Of a stretch of DNA of 64,000 nucleotides, positions 12,025 to 21,628 are shown one piece after another (the first letter of the stretch is position 1; the number at the start of each line of letters is the position of its first letter). The stretch is from Rufibacter tibetensis (GTDB taxonomy: Bacteria > Bacteroidota > Bacteroidia > Cytophagales > Hymenobacteraceae). Location: positions 4,718,001-4,782,000 of the forward strand of contig NZ_CP012643.1 of the NCBI RefSeq assembly GCF_001310085.1. Direction: 5' to 3'. A program made the translations under genes and the position numbers. Below the pieces are notes generated by a model that saw only the letters and a program-made list of their open reading frames with translations, was not told where the DNA came from and ran no database searches.

Positions 12025-12810
12025 ATGTTTTCTTCTCCTCTCAACATCGCAGATAAAACCTTTCAGTCGCGGCTGTTTACCGGCACGGGCAAGTTTCCCT
12101 CGTCGGCGAACATGCAGGAAGCGCTGCTGGCCTCAGGCTCAGAACTGGTCACGGTAGCCCTGAAAAGAGTTGACCTGGCAGAGGAACAGGACGATATCCT
12201 CCGCCACTTGTCACATCCGCAGTTTCATTTGCTGCCCAACACCTCTGGGGTACGCACGGCCAAAGAAGCCATCTTTGCCGCGCAACTGGCCCGAGAGGCG
12301 CTGGAAACCAACTGGCTGAAACTGGAAATCCACCCCGATCCCAAGTACCTGCTCCCCGACCCCATTGAAACCCTGAAAGCCGCCGAGGAACTGGTGAAAC
12401 TGGGTTTTGTGGTACTGCCCTACATCCACGCCGACCCAGTCTTGTGCAAGCATCTGGAGGAAGTGGGTACCGCAGCGGTCATGCCGTTGGGGGCTCCCAT
12501 CGGGTCTAACAAAGGGCTCCGTACCCGCGATTTCCTGGAGATTATTATTGAGCAGAGCCGGGTGCCGGTGATTGTGGATGCCGGGATTGGCGCACCCTCC
12601 CACGCCGCTGAAGCAATGGAACTAGGCGCCGATGCCGTGCTGGTGAACACCGCCATTGCCGTGTCAGAAGACCCGGTAAAGATGGCACTGGCTTTCCGTT
12701 TGGCAGTTGAGGCCGGCCGAATGGCGTACGAGGCCAAACTGGCCCAGCCCCGTACATTCGCCGAAGCCAGCAGCCCGCTCACCGCCTTTTTAGAAGAAGA
12801 CCATGTTTGA
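12025..12810 (+). CDS. thiG: Thiazole synthase ThiG
   Basis: A 261-residue TIM barrel that condenses deoxyxylulose phosphate, dehydroglycine and ThiS-thiocarboxylate into the thiazole phosphate. Recognisable motifs: [10 protein letters not shown] near the start, [26 protein letters not shown] with the imine-forming lysine, [12 protein letters not shown] and [21 protein letters not shown]. Its last codons overlap the start of thiH by 8 bases, indicating translational coupling of the ThiG-ThiH partners. Confidence 0.97.
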   Translation: MFSSPLNIADKTFQSRLFTGTGKFPSSANMQEALLASGSELVTVALKRVDLAEEQDDILRHLSHPQFHLLPNTSGVRTAKEAIFAAQLAREALETNWLKLEIHPDPKYLLPDPIETLKAAEELVKLGFVVLPYIHADPVLCKHLEEVGTAAVMPLGAPIGSNKGLRTRDFLEIIIEQSRVPVIVDAGIGAPSHAAEAMELGADAVLVNTAIAVSEDPVKMALAFRLAVEAGRMAYEAKLAQPRTFAEASSPLTAFLEEDHV

Positions 12811-13936
12811 ATCTGTTTTTCACCAGCATTCTTGGGAAGACGTAAAGCGCAGCATCTATGGCAAAACAGCCACCGATGTGGAACGAGCTTTGCAGAAGAC
12901 GAAACGCACGCTGGAAGATTTCAAGGCGCTCCTATCCCCTGCGGCCCTGCCGTACCTGGAGCAGATGGCGCAACTGAGCCACCGGGCTACCCAGAAACGG
13001 TTCGGGAAGACGCTGCAGATGTACGCGCCCCTGTATCTTTCCAATGAATGCCAGAACATCTGCACTTACTGCGCTTTCAGCCTGGACAATAAAATACCGC
13101 GCCGCACCCTCACCCCTGCCGAGATCTTGCAGGAAGTGGCGGTGCTGAAGGAAATGGGGTATGAGCACGTGTTACTGGTAACCGGCGAGGCCAACCAAAC
13201 GGTAGGCGTCCCTTACCTGAAAAAGGCCATTGAACTGATCAGGCCACATTTTGCGCACATTTCCATGGAGGTGCAGCCTTTAGAGCAGACCGATTATGAG
13301 GAGCTTATGGAAGTTGGGCTGCATACGGTTCTGGTGTACCAGGAAACCTACCATGAAGAGAACTACAAGGTGCACCACCCCAAAGGTAAAAAGTCAAACT
13401 TTTCTTACCGCCTCAACACCCCAGACCGGCTGGGCAAGGCAGGCATCTACAAAATGGGTCTCGGGGTTCTGATCGGGCTGGAAGACTGGCGCACCGATTG
13501 CTTTTTCACCGCCTTACACCTGGAGTACCTGGAGAAAACCTACTGGCAAACAAAGTACAGCATTTCCTTCCCCCGGCTCAGGCCCATAGAGGTAGGCACC
13601 TCCGCGCAGAGTGCCCTCAAAAGCTTTGCCGCTTACATGACCGATAAAGAACTGGTGCAACTTATCTGCGCCTACCGGCTGCTGAACGAGGAGGTAGAAC
13701 TTTCCCTGTCTACCCGCGAAAGTGAGCGGTTCCGGGACCACGTGATCAAGCTGGGCATCACCAGCATCAGTGCGGGCTCAAAAACTAACCCGGGCGGTTA
13801 TGCCGTGGAACCCCAATCTTTAGAGCAGTTTGAGATCTCAGACGAACGCTCGCCCCAGGAAATCGCCCAGATGATTCGCCGGCAAGGTTATGAACCCGTC
13901 TGGAAAGACTGGGATCGTTCCTTTCAAGCTACCTAA
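12803..13936 (+). CDS. thiH: 2-iminoacetate synthase ThiH
   Basis: A 377-residue radical-SAM tyrosine lyase that supplies dehydroglycine to ThiG, as in anaerobes and enterobacteria. Most aerobic bacilli use the oxidase ThiO instead. The cluster motif is CQNICTYC (Cys 83, 87 and 90, the CX3CX2C spacing). The ThiH-type C-terminal domain is present ([11 protein letters not shown]). It overlaps thiG by 8 bases and ends 10 bases before the thiF start. Confidence 0.97.
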   Translation: MFESVFHQHSWEDVKRSIYGKTATDVERALQKTKRTLEDFKALLSPAALPYLEQMAQLSHRATQKRFGKTLQMYAPLYLSNECQNICTYCAFSLDNKIPRRTLTPAEILQEVAVLKEMGYEHVLLVTGEANQTVGVPYLKKAIELIRPHFAHISMEVQPLEQTDYEELMEVGLHTVLVYQETYHEENYKVHHPKGKKSNFSYRLNTPDRLGKAGIYKMGLGVLIGLEDWRTDCFFTALHLEYLEKTYWQTKYSISFPRLRPIEVGTSAQSALKSFAAYMTDKELVQLICAYRLLNEEVELSLSTRESERFRDHVIKLGITSISAGSKTNPGGYAVEPQSLEQFEISDERSPQEIAQMIRRQGYEPVWKDWDRSFQAT

Positions 13937-13946
13937 TTGTAATTAT

Positions 13947-15065
13947 ATGCCTTCCGTTACGCTCACTCCCGAAGAAACCAACCGCTATTCCCGTCACCTC
14001 ATCTTGCCTGAAATAGGCTTGGCCGGACAGCAGAAACTCAAGGAAGCCAAAGTGCTGGTGATTGGGGCGGGTGGACTGGGCTGCCCGGTACTTCAATACC
14101 TTACTGCCGCCGGGGTGGGCACCATAGGCATTGTAGATTTTGACCGGGTAGAAGAAAGCAACCTGCAACGCCAGATCTTATTCTCGGTACCAGATGTGGG
14201 CCGTTTAAAGGCCGAAGTGGCGCAGGAAAAACTGAAGACGCAGAACCCGTACGTGCATCTCATCAGCTATCCGGTACATTTACAGCCGCAAAATGCGTTG
14301 GAACTGCTGGCGGGATATGACCTGGTGATAGATGGCTCCGATAATTTTGCAACCCGTTATCTGGTCAACGATGCCTGCGTGATCCTGAAAAAACCCTTGG
14401 TTTTTGGGTCTATTTTCAAGTTTGAGGGACAAATCAGCGTCTTCAATTACCAGGGTGGCCCCACCTACCGTTGTCTCTACCCCGAAGCCAGTGAATTGGC
14501 CTCCTGCTCAGAGGTAGGGGTGCTGGGCGTTTTACCGGGGTTGGTGGGATGCCTCTTGGCCAATGAAGCTATTAAAGTAATTACCGGCCTAGGCGAAATC
14601 GCAGCGGGCAAACTTCTCGTGTTGAATGCGCTTACCCTGCAGTTCAACACCTATTCCTTCGGGGTAAACCCGATGAACCTGAGCATTACTGAGCTGCCAA
14701 TGGAAGCTTCTTTATGCGAGGAACCTATCACTGATATCTCCTTCCCTGACCTGCTGCACAAACTCCAATCAGGAGAAAGATTCACGCTGCTGGATGTACG
14801 GGAAACAGATGAATACCTGCGCGAACACATGGGCGGAAAGTTATACCCGCTGTCTGCACTGGAGCAAACCTGGCCCGCCATACCCACCAACAGGCCGGTG
14901 GTGGTACATTGCCAAAGCGGCATGCGCAGCAAAAAGGCCTGCCGTCTCTTACAGGCTAAGGGCTTCACCAACCTGTACAATTTAGCAGGCGGAATAAATC
15001 GCCTCACCCCAGAAGAACGAACCCAACTAGCCTCCCATTTTACTTCTCCTGTAGCGCCCCAATAA
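13947..15065 (+). CDS. thiF: ThiF/MoeB-type adenylyltransferase with C-terminal rhodanese domain
   Basis: A 372-residue two-domain protein. Residues 1-250 are an E1-like adenylyltransferase (VIGAGGLGCPVLQYLTAAGVG nucleotide loop, DGSDNFATRY, and RCLYPEA for the activation region). They should adenylate the ThiS C-terminus. Residues about 275-370 are a rhodanese domain with the persulfide-forming cysteine in VVHCQSGMRSKKA. The fusion lets one protein both activate and sulfurate ThiS. I start at the ATG at 13947, where family similarity begins (MPSVTLTPEETNRYSRH); the in-frame codon at 13890 lies inside thiH. Its 3' end overlaps the opposing TenI-like gene by 26 bases. A role with MoaD is also possible. 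Confidence 0.93.
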   Translation: MPSVTLTPEETNRYSRHLILPEIGLAGQQKLKEAKVLVIGAGGLGCPVLQYLTAAGVGTIGIVDFDRVEESNLQRQILFSVPDVGRLKAEVAQEKLKTQNPYVHLISYPVHLQPQNALELLAGYDLVIDGSDNFATRYLVNDACVILKKPLVFGSIFKFEGQISVFNYQGGPTYRCLYPEASELASCSEVGVLGVLPGLVGCLLANEAIKVITGLGEIAAGKLLVLNALTLQFNTYSFGVNPMNLSITELPMEASLCEEPITDISFPDLLHKLQSGERFTLLDVRETDEYLREHMGGKLYPLSALEQTWPAIPTNRPVVVHCQSGMRSKKACRLLQAKGFTNLYNLAGGINRLTPEERTQLASHFTSPVAPQ

Positions 15066-15663
15066 CCGTGCGGAAAGCCCCTACCGGATCCTCCTGTTGC
15101 CAGATAGCCCCCAGCAGAGCCGCCCCATCAAAACCCGCCTGTTTTACTTCCAGCACGTTGTCAGCCGAAATGCCTCCTAAGCCTATGACTTTGGGCAAAC
15201 GCCCTTGCTGTGCCTTCAGCGCCTGCCACTCCTTTTGTATTGTTGCAAGTTCCGTTTTTGGCCCGTACCCTTCTTTGCTGATGCTGCGAAACAGAGGACT
15301 ATAAAACACCAGTTGAAACACCGGGTCTAAATCTCCTATATCTGAAAGCGCATGAACGGAGGTAGAATAAGGGATAGTCGGAGAATACGTCCGTTCTGAA
15401 GTATGCCGTTCCCGTTCCTTCACATGGAAATACCTAACCGCAGCCTCTAACGACTTGGCCTGAGTGCGGGGCAGAATCAGCTTAGATGCATATCCCCGGG
15501 AAACAAGCCTCGCCAACTCTTCCTGCACCTCATAAGCTTCTACATCTCCTCGCACATAAAGGTAATCTGCGCCGGCATTTAATAATTCAAGCCAAAGGGC
15601 TATTTGTAATGGCGTACTATTATCTGGCGTAACTACCACCAGGTTAAAAGGAGGAACAGGCAT
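15040..15663 (-). CDS. TenI/ThiE-superfamily protein (probable thiazole tautomerase)
   Basis: A 207-residue TIM-barrel protein of the thiamine phosphate synthase/TenI superfamily on the strand opposite the thi operon, overlapping the end of thiF by 26 bases. It keeps the superfamily outline (VVVTPDNSTPLQ, LYVRGD, VFYSPLFRSISKEGYGP, VIGLGGISADN, GAALLGAIW). It lacks the INDN-type phosphate-binding motif and the HLG(Q/L)xD signature of true ThiE. That, and two better ThiE copies nearby, points to TenI, which aromatises the ThiG product. This is inference. The start could be the ATG at 15663 (used) or 15693. It is not obviously controlled by a riboswitch. Confidence 0.75.
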   Translation of the reverse strand: MPVPPFNLVVVTPDNSTPLQIALWLELLNAGADYLYVRGDVEAYEVQEELARLVSRGYASKLILPRTQAKSLEAAVRYFHVKERERHTSERTYSPTIPYSTSVHALSDIGDLDPVFQLVFYSPLFRSISKEGYGPKTELATIQKEWQALKAQQGRLPKVIGLGGISADNVLEVKQAGFDGAALLGAIWQQEDPVGAFRTVIGALQEK

Positions 15664-16206
15664 AGCTTGGTTTCTGCTTCTAAGGTATGTCATAAGTGCC
15701 TACTAAGCCATAAAGTTATAAGTCCTCATTTATTAGTCATGCTACAAGGATCTCTTAGGCAAGACGAGAAAGCAGGAACTAAAATATTATTAAAGTTTGC
15801 AGATTTAACTCTGGCGAAATGGGGCCTACCTGTGTCTTCATCAAATTAAACCTTTTTTTTCGGGCTGTTTTCAAAGAAACTGCTCCAAAACGAAGGCACA
15901 AGCCACCTGTTGCCGGGGGCTTAGTTGAAAACAGAATCTTTACTATAACATGCTCTCTACTAATAATTGACTTTTTTAGACTAGCAACATTCTTCAGTTA
16001 ATCCAACTGCCATCGAACGCATACTGCCTATAGAATTTGATAATTTCCCACTTCACGATAAAGGAGGAAAGAAACATAATCAGGTGTGCTGATAAAGTAT
16101 TGAAGGGTCAGTACCGTTTTGGATCTAATTTCACGAAAACAGCACAAATTTACCCTTTCTCCGTGCCATCACTTCAATCTCACTTCTAAACCTACTATAT
16201 TGGGGT
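15664..16206. other. Intergenic, about 540 bp
   Basis: Divergent spacer between the TenI-like gene and the second TPP riboswitch. It should contain promoters for both. No supported gene. The short frames here have no recognisable product. Confidence 0.5.
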
Positions 16207-16288
16207 TGGCTTTAGGGGCGTTCCAATGTTGGAACTGAGATAGTACCCTTTGAACCTGATCCAGGTCATACTGGCGTAGGGAAAAGCA
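16207..16288 (+). promoter_or_regulatory. TPP riboswitch of the thiM unit
   Basis: A second complete TPP aptamer: AGGGGCG, a P3 hairpin (GTTCCAATGTTGGAAC, 16220-16235), CTGAGATAGTACCC, TTTGAACCTGATC, then TACTGGCGTAGGGAAAAGC, closed by GCTTT/AAAGC. It lies 91 bases before the ThiM start. The first riboswitch has a different P3 extension, so the two are not a recent duplication. No obvious terminator stem follows. Confidence 0.95.
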
Positions 16289-16379
16289 TGGAAGGCATTC
16301 ATCAGCCTTCTCTCTTTTCAATCCTCCCTCCTTCTCACCGGAGGCTCCTGAGCCCATCTTGAACTTTAAACAAGAGTAT

Positions 16380-17180
16380 ATGCAGGAGAGACTCTGGGAC
16401 ATCATTTCAGCCGTTAGAGCACAGGCACCGCTGGTGCACAACATCACAAATTACGTGGTCATGAACAACACCGCCAATGCCTTGCTGGCGGCGGGCGCCT
16501 CACCGGTCATGGCCCACGCCCACCCCGAAGTACAAGACATGGTTTCCATTGCCAGCGCCTTGGTCATCAACATCGGTACCCTGGACGAGTACTGGGTGGA
16601 AAGCATGGGGTTGGCCACCCAGCAGGCACATGCCCTTCAAAAACCTTGGGTCCTGGACCCCGTAGGCGCCGGTGCCACGCCTTACCGCAACCAGGTACTG
16701 GAAGAGCTGTTAACGTACAAACCTACTGTCATCAGGGGCAATGCCTCTGAGATAATGGCCCTGGTGAAAACCTCTTCCAAGACCAAAGGCGTAGACAGCA
16801 CCCATCAAAGCCAGGAAGCCCTAACCGCAGGCCAGGAACTAAGTGCTGCCACCGGAGCCGTGGTCTGCATCTCCGGTGCCACTGACCTCATCATTCACCA
16901 AAACCAATACCATAGCCTCTCCAACGGGCACCCGCTCATGGCCAAAGTCACGGGCATGGGCTGTACCGCCAGTGCCCTCACCGGAGCTTGTTGCGCCGTG
17001 CAGCCGGAAGATCCGTTTACCGCCACCCTAGCCGCCATGGCGCTGATGGGCGTAACGGGGGAGGTCGCGGCAGAACAAGCTAATGGCCCGGGAACCCTGC
17101 AATTGCACTTCCTGGATGGCTTGCATCAATTAAGCAAAGAGGCTTTTCTGAAGCGGGTGAAGTTGGGCGAATCTTCCTGA
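16380..17180 (+). CDS. thiM: Hydroxyethylthiazole kinase ThiM
   Basis: A 266-residue ribokinase-like enzyme phosphorylating salvaged hydroxyethylthiazole for reuse in thiamine synthesis. It begins with the family's conserved region (APLVHNITNYVVMNNTANAL, then ASPVMAHAHPEV). It has the DPVGAGATPYR and RGNASEI motifs, and the catalytic Cys in TGMGCTASALTGA. I use the ATG at 16380; a TTG at 16359 in the same frame is possible. Directly controlled by the preceding TPP riboswitch. The rest of the salvage unit lies beyond a repeat-filled 670-base spacer. Confidence 0.95.
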   Translation: MQERLWDIISAVRAQAPLVHNITNYVVMNNTANALLAAGASPVMAHAHPEVQDMVSIASALVINIGTLDEYWVESMGLATQQAHALQKPWVLDPVGAGATPYRNQVLEELLTYKPTVIRGNASEIMALVKTSSKTKGVDSTHQSQEALTAGQELSAATGAVVCISGATDLIIHQNQYHSLSNGHPLMAKVTGMGCTASALTGACCAVQPEDPFTATLAAMALMGVTGEVAAEQANGPGTLQLHFLDGLHQLSKEAFLKRVKLGESS

Positions 17181-17198
17181 ACTGAGCACTACCAAGAA

Positions 17199-17592
17199 TG
17201 TCCCCCTTTGAAGGGGGTTGGGGGATGACAAAGCCGCTTCTATACCTAATAAACTGAAGCAAATGAAAGGAAGAAGGAATGTTGGGGATGCCATGATCTG
17301 CAGGTGTAAACATCCCCCTTCGCCCCCTTCAAAGGGGGAGTCTCAACACGAGAGAAAGAGGGCTATAATATGGAAATAAGCCTGAAAACAGACTCTAACC
17401 CACACCTGCTCAACCCCATTCATGGTTCAAGTCTGTGACTTGGACCTACCATGACCTGAAGTTTGCAACTTCAGTGAGGCGAAAGCCTCAACAGATACAT
17501 TGCCGATGGTTTACTTCTGCTTGTGGTTGCAAAAAAGGGCTGTTGAGGATGAGGCGAATAGGTCATCCCCCTACCCCCTTCAAAGGGGGACA
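17199..17592. repeat. Family-1 inverted-repeat element (three ends) in the thiM-thiE spacer
   Basis: Three copies of an approximately 30-base end sequence built on CCCCCTTTGAAGGGGG plus a TTGGGGGATGA tail. They lie at 17199-17229 (forward), 17311-17340 (reverse) and 17563-17592 (reverse). The outer pair are complementary apart from one or two bases and delimit a 394-bp unit with the third nested inside. The same ends bound a 257-bp unit at 41079-41335. No transposase frame is enclosed, so this is a non-autonomous MITE-like or REP-pair element. Confidence 0.8.
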
Positions 17593-17763
17593 ATCGGGTA
17601 GCCCAACTTAGCAGCAATTGTAAGCTTTCACTTCACCCTACACAAGGTTGGCTGATGAAGCATGAGGGGTGCTTGAGGTTAAACAAACGTGCTTGAGGCT
17701 TACGTCTCACGGAAGTTGCAAACTTCCAGACAAGGTAGGTCCAAGTCACAGACTTGAACCATG
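17421..17763. repeat. Second inverted-repeat element, interleaved with family 1
   Basis: Perfect 30-base terminal inverted repeats at 17421-17450 and 17734-17763 (core AAGTCTGTGACTTGGACC). Inside each lies a hairpin with the core GAAGTTTGCAACTTC (17456-17470 and 17712-17726) and a GAGGC...GCCTC-type hairpin, so the inverted arms extend to about 75 bases. Its left end lies inside the family-1 unit and its right end outside, so the two elements are interleaved. Only one copy is in this window. Confidence 0.8.
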
Positions 17764-17851
17764 TATAAAAGAAAGGGTTACCAAAATTGGATCAGCCTTA
17801 CAAGTGGTTTCCTTTGAAGTGAACCAAGATTAACATAGAACTAAAACAAAC

Positions 17852-18493
17852 ATGAAAACAAACAACCCTTTCCCCTACCGCTTGTACCTCGTCACCGATG
17901 AAAAGGCGTGCTTGGGCAGGGACTTCTTTCAGGTAGTGGAGGCGGCGGTGAAGGGCGGGGTGGATCTGGTGCAGATCAGGGAGAAGGAACTACCTGAGGC
18001 GGCTTTCCTGGAGAAAACGCTGCGGCTGCGGGAGTTGCTGGACCGGTACGGGGTGCCGCTCATTGTGAACGATCACCTGGGTGTGGCCCAGCAGAGCGGA
18101 GTAGCGGGCATTCACGTGGGCAACAGCGATGTGGCGCCACAGCAGATCCGGGAAGCTTGGGCGGGCTGCGGTATTCTGGGGTATTCCCTGGAAGACGAAG
18201 CCCATCTCCAGAGCCCGCATGCACAGCTCGCCGATTACGTGGCCTTAAGCCCGGTCTTCGCGACGCCTACTAAAACCGATACCATTACCGAGTGGGGGCT
18301 GGAAGGTGTGCGCCGAATCAGAAATTTAACTACAAAACCCTTGGTAGCCATTGGCCGGGTGAGCGCGGAGAACGCCACCGATCTGGTAACGGCCGGCGCC
18401 GATTGCCTGGCGGTGGTCTCCGCCATCCTTTCGGCGCCAGATCCGGCTAGGGTTGCCGAGGACATTAGAAACCAAATCGAGAAAGCTTTATGA
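17852..18493 (+). CDS. thiE: Thiamine phosphate synthase ThiE (copy 2)
   Basis: A 213-residue TIM barrel with good ThiE motifs: DLVQIREKELPE, LIVNDHLGVAQ, GIHVGNSDV, ALSPVFATPTKTD, AIGRVSAEN and AVVSAIL. It differs substantially from copy 1, so it is an ancient paralogue or separately acquired. The stop overlaps the thiD start by 4 bases (ATGA). No new riboswitch is visible before it. Expression either reads through from thiM across the repeats or starts from a promoter in the last 90 bases of the spacer. Confidence 0.92.
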   Translation: MKTNNPFPYRLYLVTDEKACLGRDFFQVVEAAVKGGVDLVQIREKELPEAAFLEKTLRLRELLDRYGVPLIVNDHLGVAQQSGVAGIHVGNSDVAPQQIREAWAGCGILGYSLEDEAHLQSPHAQLADYVALSPVFATPTKTDTITEWGLEGVRRIRNLTTKPLVAIGRVSAENATDLVTAGADCLAVVSAILSAPDPARVAEDIRNQIEKAL

Positions 18494-19320
18494 AATACTA
18501 TACCTACCCGGCGGTGCTCACCATAGCCGGATCAGACAGCGGTGGCGGGGCCGGCATCCAAGCCGACCTGAAAACCTTTTCGGCACTGGGCTGCTTCGGG
18601 ACCTCGGCCATTACCGCCATTACGGTGCAGAACACCCGCGGTGTTACCGGCATACACAGCGTACCGCCCGAGATTGTCAAAGGGCAGATCAAGGCCGTGA
18701 TGGAAGACATTAAACCGGCGGCCATCAAGATTGGCATGGTGCACAGCCCCGAACTGGTGCAGGCCATTGCCGAGCAGCTGCGGCAGTACCCCGTGCCCGT
18801 AGTGCTGGACCCCGTGATGGTAGCTACCAGCGGCGATAAATTGATTCAGGATGAGACCATCCAGCTGCTGCAACAGGTGCTTTTCCCGCTGGCCAAGGTA
18901 GTAACGCCTAACCTGGACGAGGCCCAGATCCTGAGTGGCCTTTCCATCCGGAACGTAGACGAGATGCAAGTGGCGGCCCAGAAGATCCTGCAGACGGGGT
19001 GCGGCGCGGTGCTGCTCAAGGGCGGGCACCTACCCGGTCCCCGGCTGTATGATGTTTTCCTGCCGCAGAACGGACACCTGCAGGTGTTTGAATCTGAGTT
19101 CATCCAGAGCCAGAACACGCACGGCACCGGCTGCACGCTTTCCTCGGCCATTGCGGCGTACCTCGCGCTGGGACTGCCCCTTCAGCAGGCCATTACCCAG
19201 GCCCGCGATTACGTGCACCAGGCCATTGACCAGGGCAAAGATGTGAAAACCGGCGCAGGCCATGGTCCCCTCAATCATTTCTTCCACCCGCAACCCCTAC
19301 AGAAACATGAACTGGAGTAA
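18490..19320 (+). CDS. thiD: Hydroxymethylpyrimidine (phosphate) kinase ThiD
   Basis: A 276-residue ribokinase-family enzyme that phosphorylates hydroxymethylpyrimidine twice to the diphosphate used by ThiE. Hallmarks: [22 protein letters not shown], the IKIGM segment, [18 protein letters not shown] and the C-terminal anion hole with catalytic residues in [17 protein letters not shown]. It overlaps thiE by 4 bases and tenA by 14 bases, so the three are translationally coupled. Confidence 0.96.
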   Translation: MKYYTYPAVLTIAGSDSGGGAGIQADLKTFSALGCFGTSAITAITVQNTRGVTGIHSVPPEIVKGQIKAVMEDIKPAAIKIGMVHSPELVQAIAEQLRQYPVPVVLDPVMVATSGDKLIQDETIQLLQQVLFPLAKVVTPNLDEAQILSGLSIRNVDEMQVAAQKILQTGCGAVLLKGGHLPGPRLYDVFLPQNGHLQVFESEFIQSQNTHGTGCTLSSAIAAYLALGLPLQQAITQARDYVHQAIDQGKDVKTGAGHGPLNHFFHPQPLQKHELE

Positions 19321-19960
19321 CACCGCCTGGCAGACAGGCAGCCCCATTTACACGCAGATCACCCAGATGCCGTTTATCCGGGAACTCATCAGCGGCACGC
19401 TGGCCCCTGAAAAGTTTACCTTCTACATCGCGCAGGACTCATTGTACCTGGCGGGCTTCGGGAGGGCCTTGTCGCTTATTGCGGCCCGGGCCCAGCACAG
19501 CGCCCATGCCCTGGAGTTCATGCGCTTCGCCGAAGGGGCCCTGATGGTAGAACAGGCGCTGCACGCGGGCTATGTCCAGAAGTTGAACATCCAACCCGGG
19601 GTTCCCCTCTCTCCTACCTGCCAGCACTACACGCATTACCTGCTCAGCCAGGCCGCGCTGGCGCCCCTGGAGGTGGCCATGGCAGCCGTACTCCCCTGCT
19701 TCTGGATTTACAAAGCCGTAGGCGACTACATCTACGCCAAGGAGCAGCTATCCGATAACCCGTACCAGGACTGGATCAACACCTACGCCGGCGAGGAATT
19801 CGGGCAGATTGTGGCCCGCGCCATCCGGGTCTGTGACGAAGTGGCCGAGACCTGTACCCCCGCCCAACACCAGGCCATGACCGAGGCCTACGTCACCGCC
19901 TCTAAACTGGAATGGATGTTCTGGGATAGTGCCTATAAGTTAGAAGAGTGGCCGGTGTAA
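19307..19960 (+). CDS. tenA: Aminopyrimidine aminohydrolase TenA (thiaminase II)
   Basis: A 218-residue all-helical enzyme that hydrolyses aminopyrimidine breakdown products of thiamine so ThiD can reuse them. The conserved FTFYIAQDSLYL segment is present. The nucleophile position is Cys131 in AVLPCFWIYKAVG, and the catalytic glutamate lies in TYAGEEFG. I chose the ATG at 19307, inside the end of thiD, because similarity begins at MNWSNTAW. Last gene of the salvage unit, followed by a strong terminator. It fits a thiM-thiE-thiD-tenA salvage and repair pathway. Confidence 0.93.
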   Translation: MNWSNTAWQTGSPIYTQITQMPFIRELISGTLAPEKFTFYIAQDSLYLAGFGRALSLIAARAQHSAHALEFMRFAEGALMVEQALHAGYVQKLNIQPGVPLSPTCQHYTHYLLSQAALAPLEVAMAAVLPCFWIYKAVGDYIYAKEQLSDNPYQDWINTYAGEEFGQIVARAIRVCDEVAETCTPAQHQAMTEAYVTASKLEWMFWDSAYKLEEWPV

Positions 19961-20028
19961 AGGAGTAAGCAGTTTAAGGCTTGATTTCTGAAAAAGTGGC
20001 TTAAAGCAGGCCATTTATCAAAAGAGTT

Positions 20029-20067
20029 AATCCTCACTGAGTTATACATTCAGTGAGGATTTTTTTA
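20029..20067 (+). terminator. Terminator of the thiamine salvage unit
   Basis: A 12-bp perfect stem (AATCCTCACTGA / TCAGTGAGGATT) with a 9-base loop, followed by a run of Ts. It also marks the left border of the restriction island. Confidence 0.9.
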
Positions 20068-20162
20068 TTTTTTAATCTGGAATGCTTTTAACTCCTTCTA
20101 AAAGGCTATAAAATTTCAATATATTAGACTTCCCATATTACACTACCCCCTTTATTACCCAC

Positions 20163-21628
20163 ATGGCCAAAAAGAATACCCCCACCAGTACCTTACCCAA
20201 AGGCGATATTGATTTTGAGAAAGAACTCTGGGACGTAGCCAACGAGCTGCGCGGCGCCGTGGCCGAAAACCAGTACAAAGACTACGTGCTCTCCCTCCTG
20301 TTTGTGAAGCACCTCTCTGAGCGCTTTGAGATAAGAAAGCAGGAGATTCAGCTTTCCTTTCTGGAGCCTGAATCTGAGTACTACAACATAGAAGCGCACC
20401 AGCAGAGCGAAGTACTGGAAGACGAGCTGGAGTACCAGGTAAAGAACGCCTACCGCCTGCCCAAAGAAGCGACCTGGGACTACCTGCGCGAGAACGCCGA
20501 GCAGGACGACATCAAGGTGACCGTAGACCAGGCCTTCGTGCTCATTGACGAGCTGCTGGCCAAACGCAACCCCGACTACAAAGGTGTGCTGGAGCCTATC
20601 TTCGTGAAGAGCCAGCTCTCGCCCACGCAGGTGGCCGGGCTCATCAACCTGTTCTCCAAAGAGAAGTTCTCTGAGATAAACAACCCCGAGAGCGACATCT
20701 ACGGCCGCGTGTATGAATATTACATTGGTAAGTTCGCCATGGCCGAGGGCTCTGGTGCGGGGCAGTTCTTCACGCCGGGCAGCGTGGTGCGCTTGCTGGT
20801 AGAAATGCTGGAGCCGCTCAAGGGCCGCATCATGGATTTGGCCTGCGGCAGCGGCGGCATGTTTGTGCAGAGCTTCAAGTTTTTGCAGGCGCACGGCGGC
20901 GACAAAAACGACATCTCCATTTACGGGCAGGAGCGCTACGAGGGCACGCTGCGCCTCTGCAAGATGAACCTGCTGCTGCGCAATCTCTCTTTTGACGTAA
21001 AGCTGGACGACTCCCTGCTGCACGACCGCTTCCCGGGCCTTACGGCAGACTACGCCCTCATGAACCCGCCGTTCAACATTTCTAACTGGCACCCCGAGCT
21101 GCTGCCCGACAACGACCCGCGCCTCTTCGGGGCCAAAGACACCTTCACCACCCCCGGCAACGCCAATTATATGTGGTTCCAGACGCTGTGGCACCACCTC
21201 TCTGCCCGCGGCACGGCGGGCGTAGTAATGGCCAACGGTGCCATGACCACCGGCAGCACCGGCGAAAAGAACGTGCGCGAGCACATGATTACCCAAGGCA
21301 TGGTAGACTGTATTGTACAGATGCCCGCAAGCTGTTCCTGACCACTGGCATACCTGCCTGTATCTTTCTTTTGAGCAAAAACCGCGATCGCCGCGACGGC
21401 GAAGGCAAAAACGAGATCCTGTTTATAGATGCCCGCAAATTGGCACCATGGCTGGGCTACAACTACGCAAATGTGGAACACTTCTGCAAGGCCGCTACTT
21501 TTAGAGGAAGTGGTTACTTACAACTACGTGCTTTAACCAGAATATTTTAACAATTTGCAGCTTTAGCTGACTTACGTGCTTTATTGAAAAATCACTTAGA
21601 GCTAAACAAGGCGATTAAAATTAGATAA
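20163..21628 (+). pseudogene. hsdM: Type I restriction-modification methyltransferase subunit HsdM, multiply frameshifted
   Basis: Residues 1-387 read normally as HsdM, the N6-adenine methylase of a type I system: helical N-domain, FAMAEGSGAGQFFTP, the SAM motif LACGSGGMF and catalytic NPPF (ALMNPPFNIS). At about 21322 the frame breaks; a single missing base after ATGCCCG restores KLFLTTGIPACIFLLSKNRD in the next frame. That frame runs to LFIDARKL, then jumps with an apparent internal deletion to NVEHFCKAATF. Family-like EEVVTYNYVL follows in a third frame, a stop intervenes at 21548, and AALADLRALLKNHLELNK finishes the protein at 21628. This is a decayed but nearly end-to-end gene, not a simple truncation. 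No specificity subunit (hsdS) follows. The end overlaps the opposing nuclease gene by 8 bases. Confidence 0.88.

Noticed and set aside
17199-17763. CRISPR array in the thiM-thiE spacer
   Set aside because: Repeats are inverted pairs of different families with unequal spacing, not direct repeats with unique spacers; no cas genes.
20193-21296. 367-codon antisense frame across hsdM
   Set aside because: Ala/Val/His-rich shadow of GC-rich hsdM codons.
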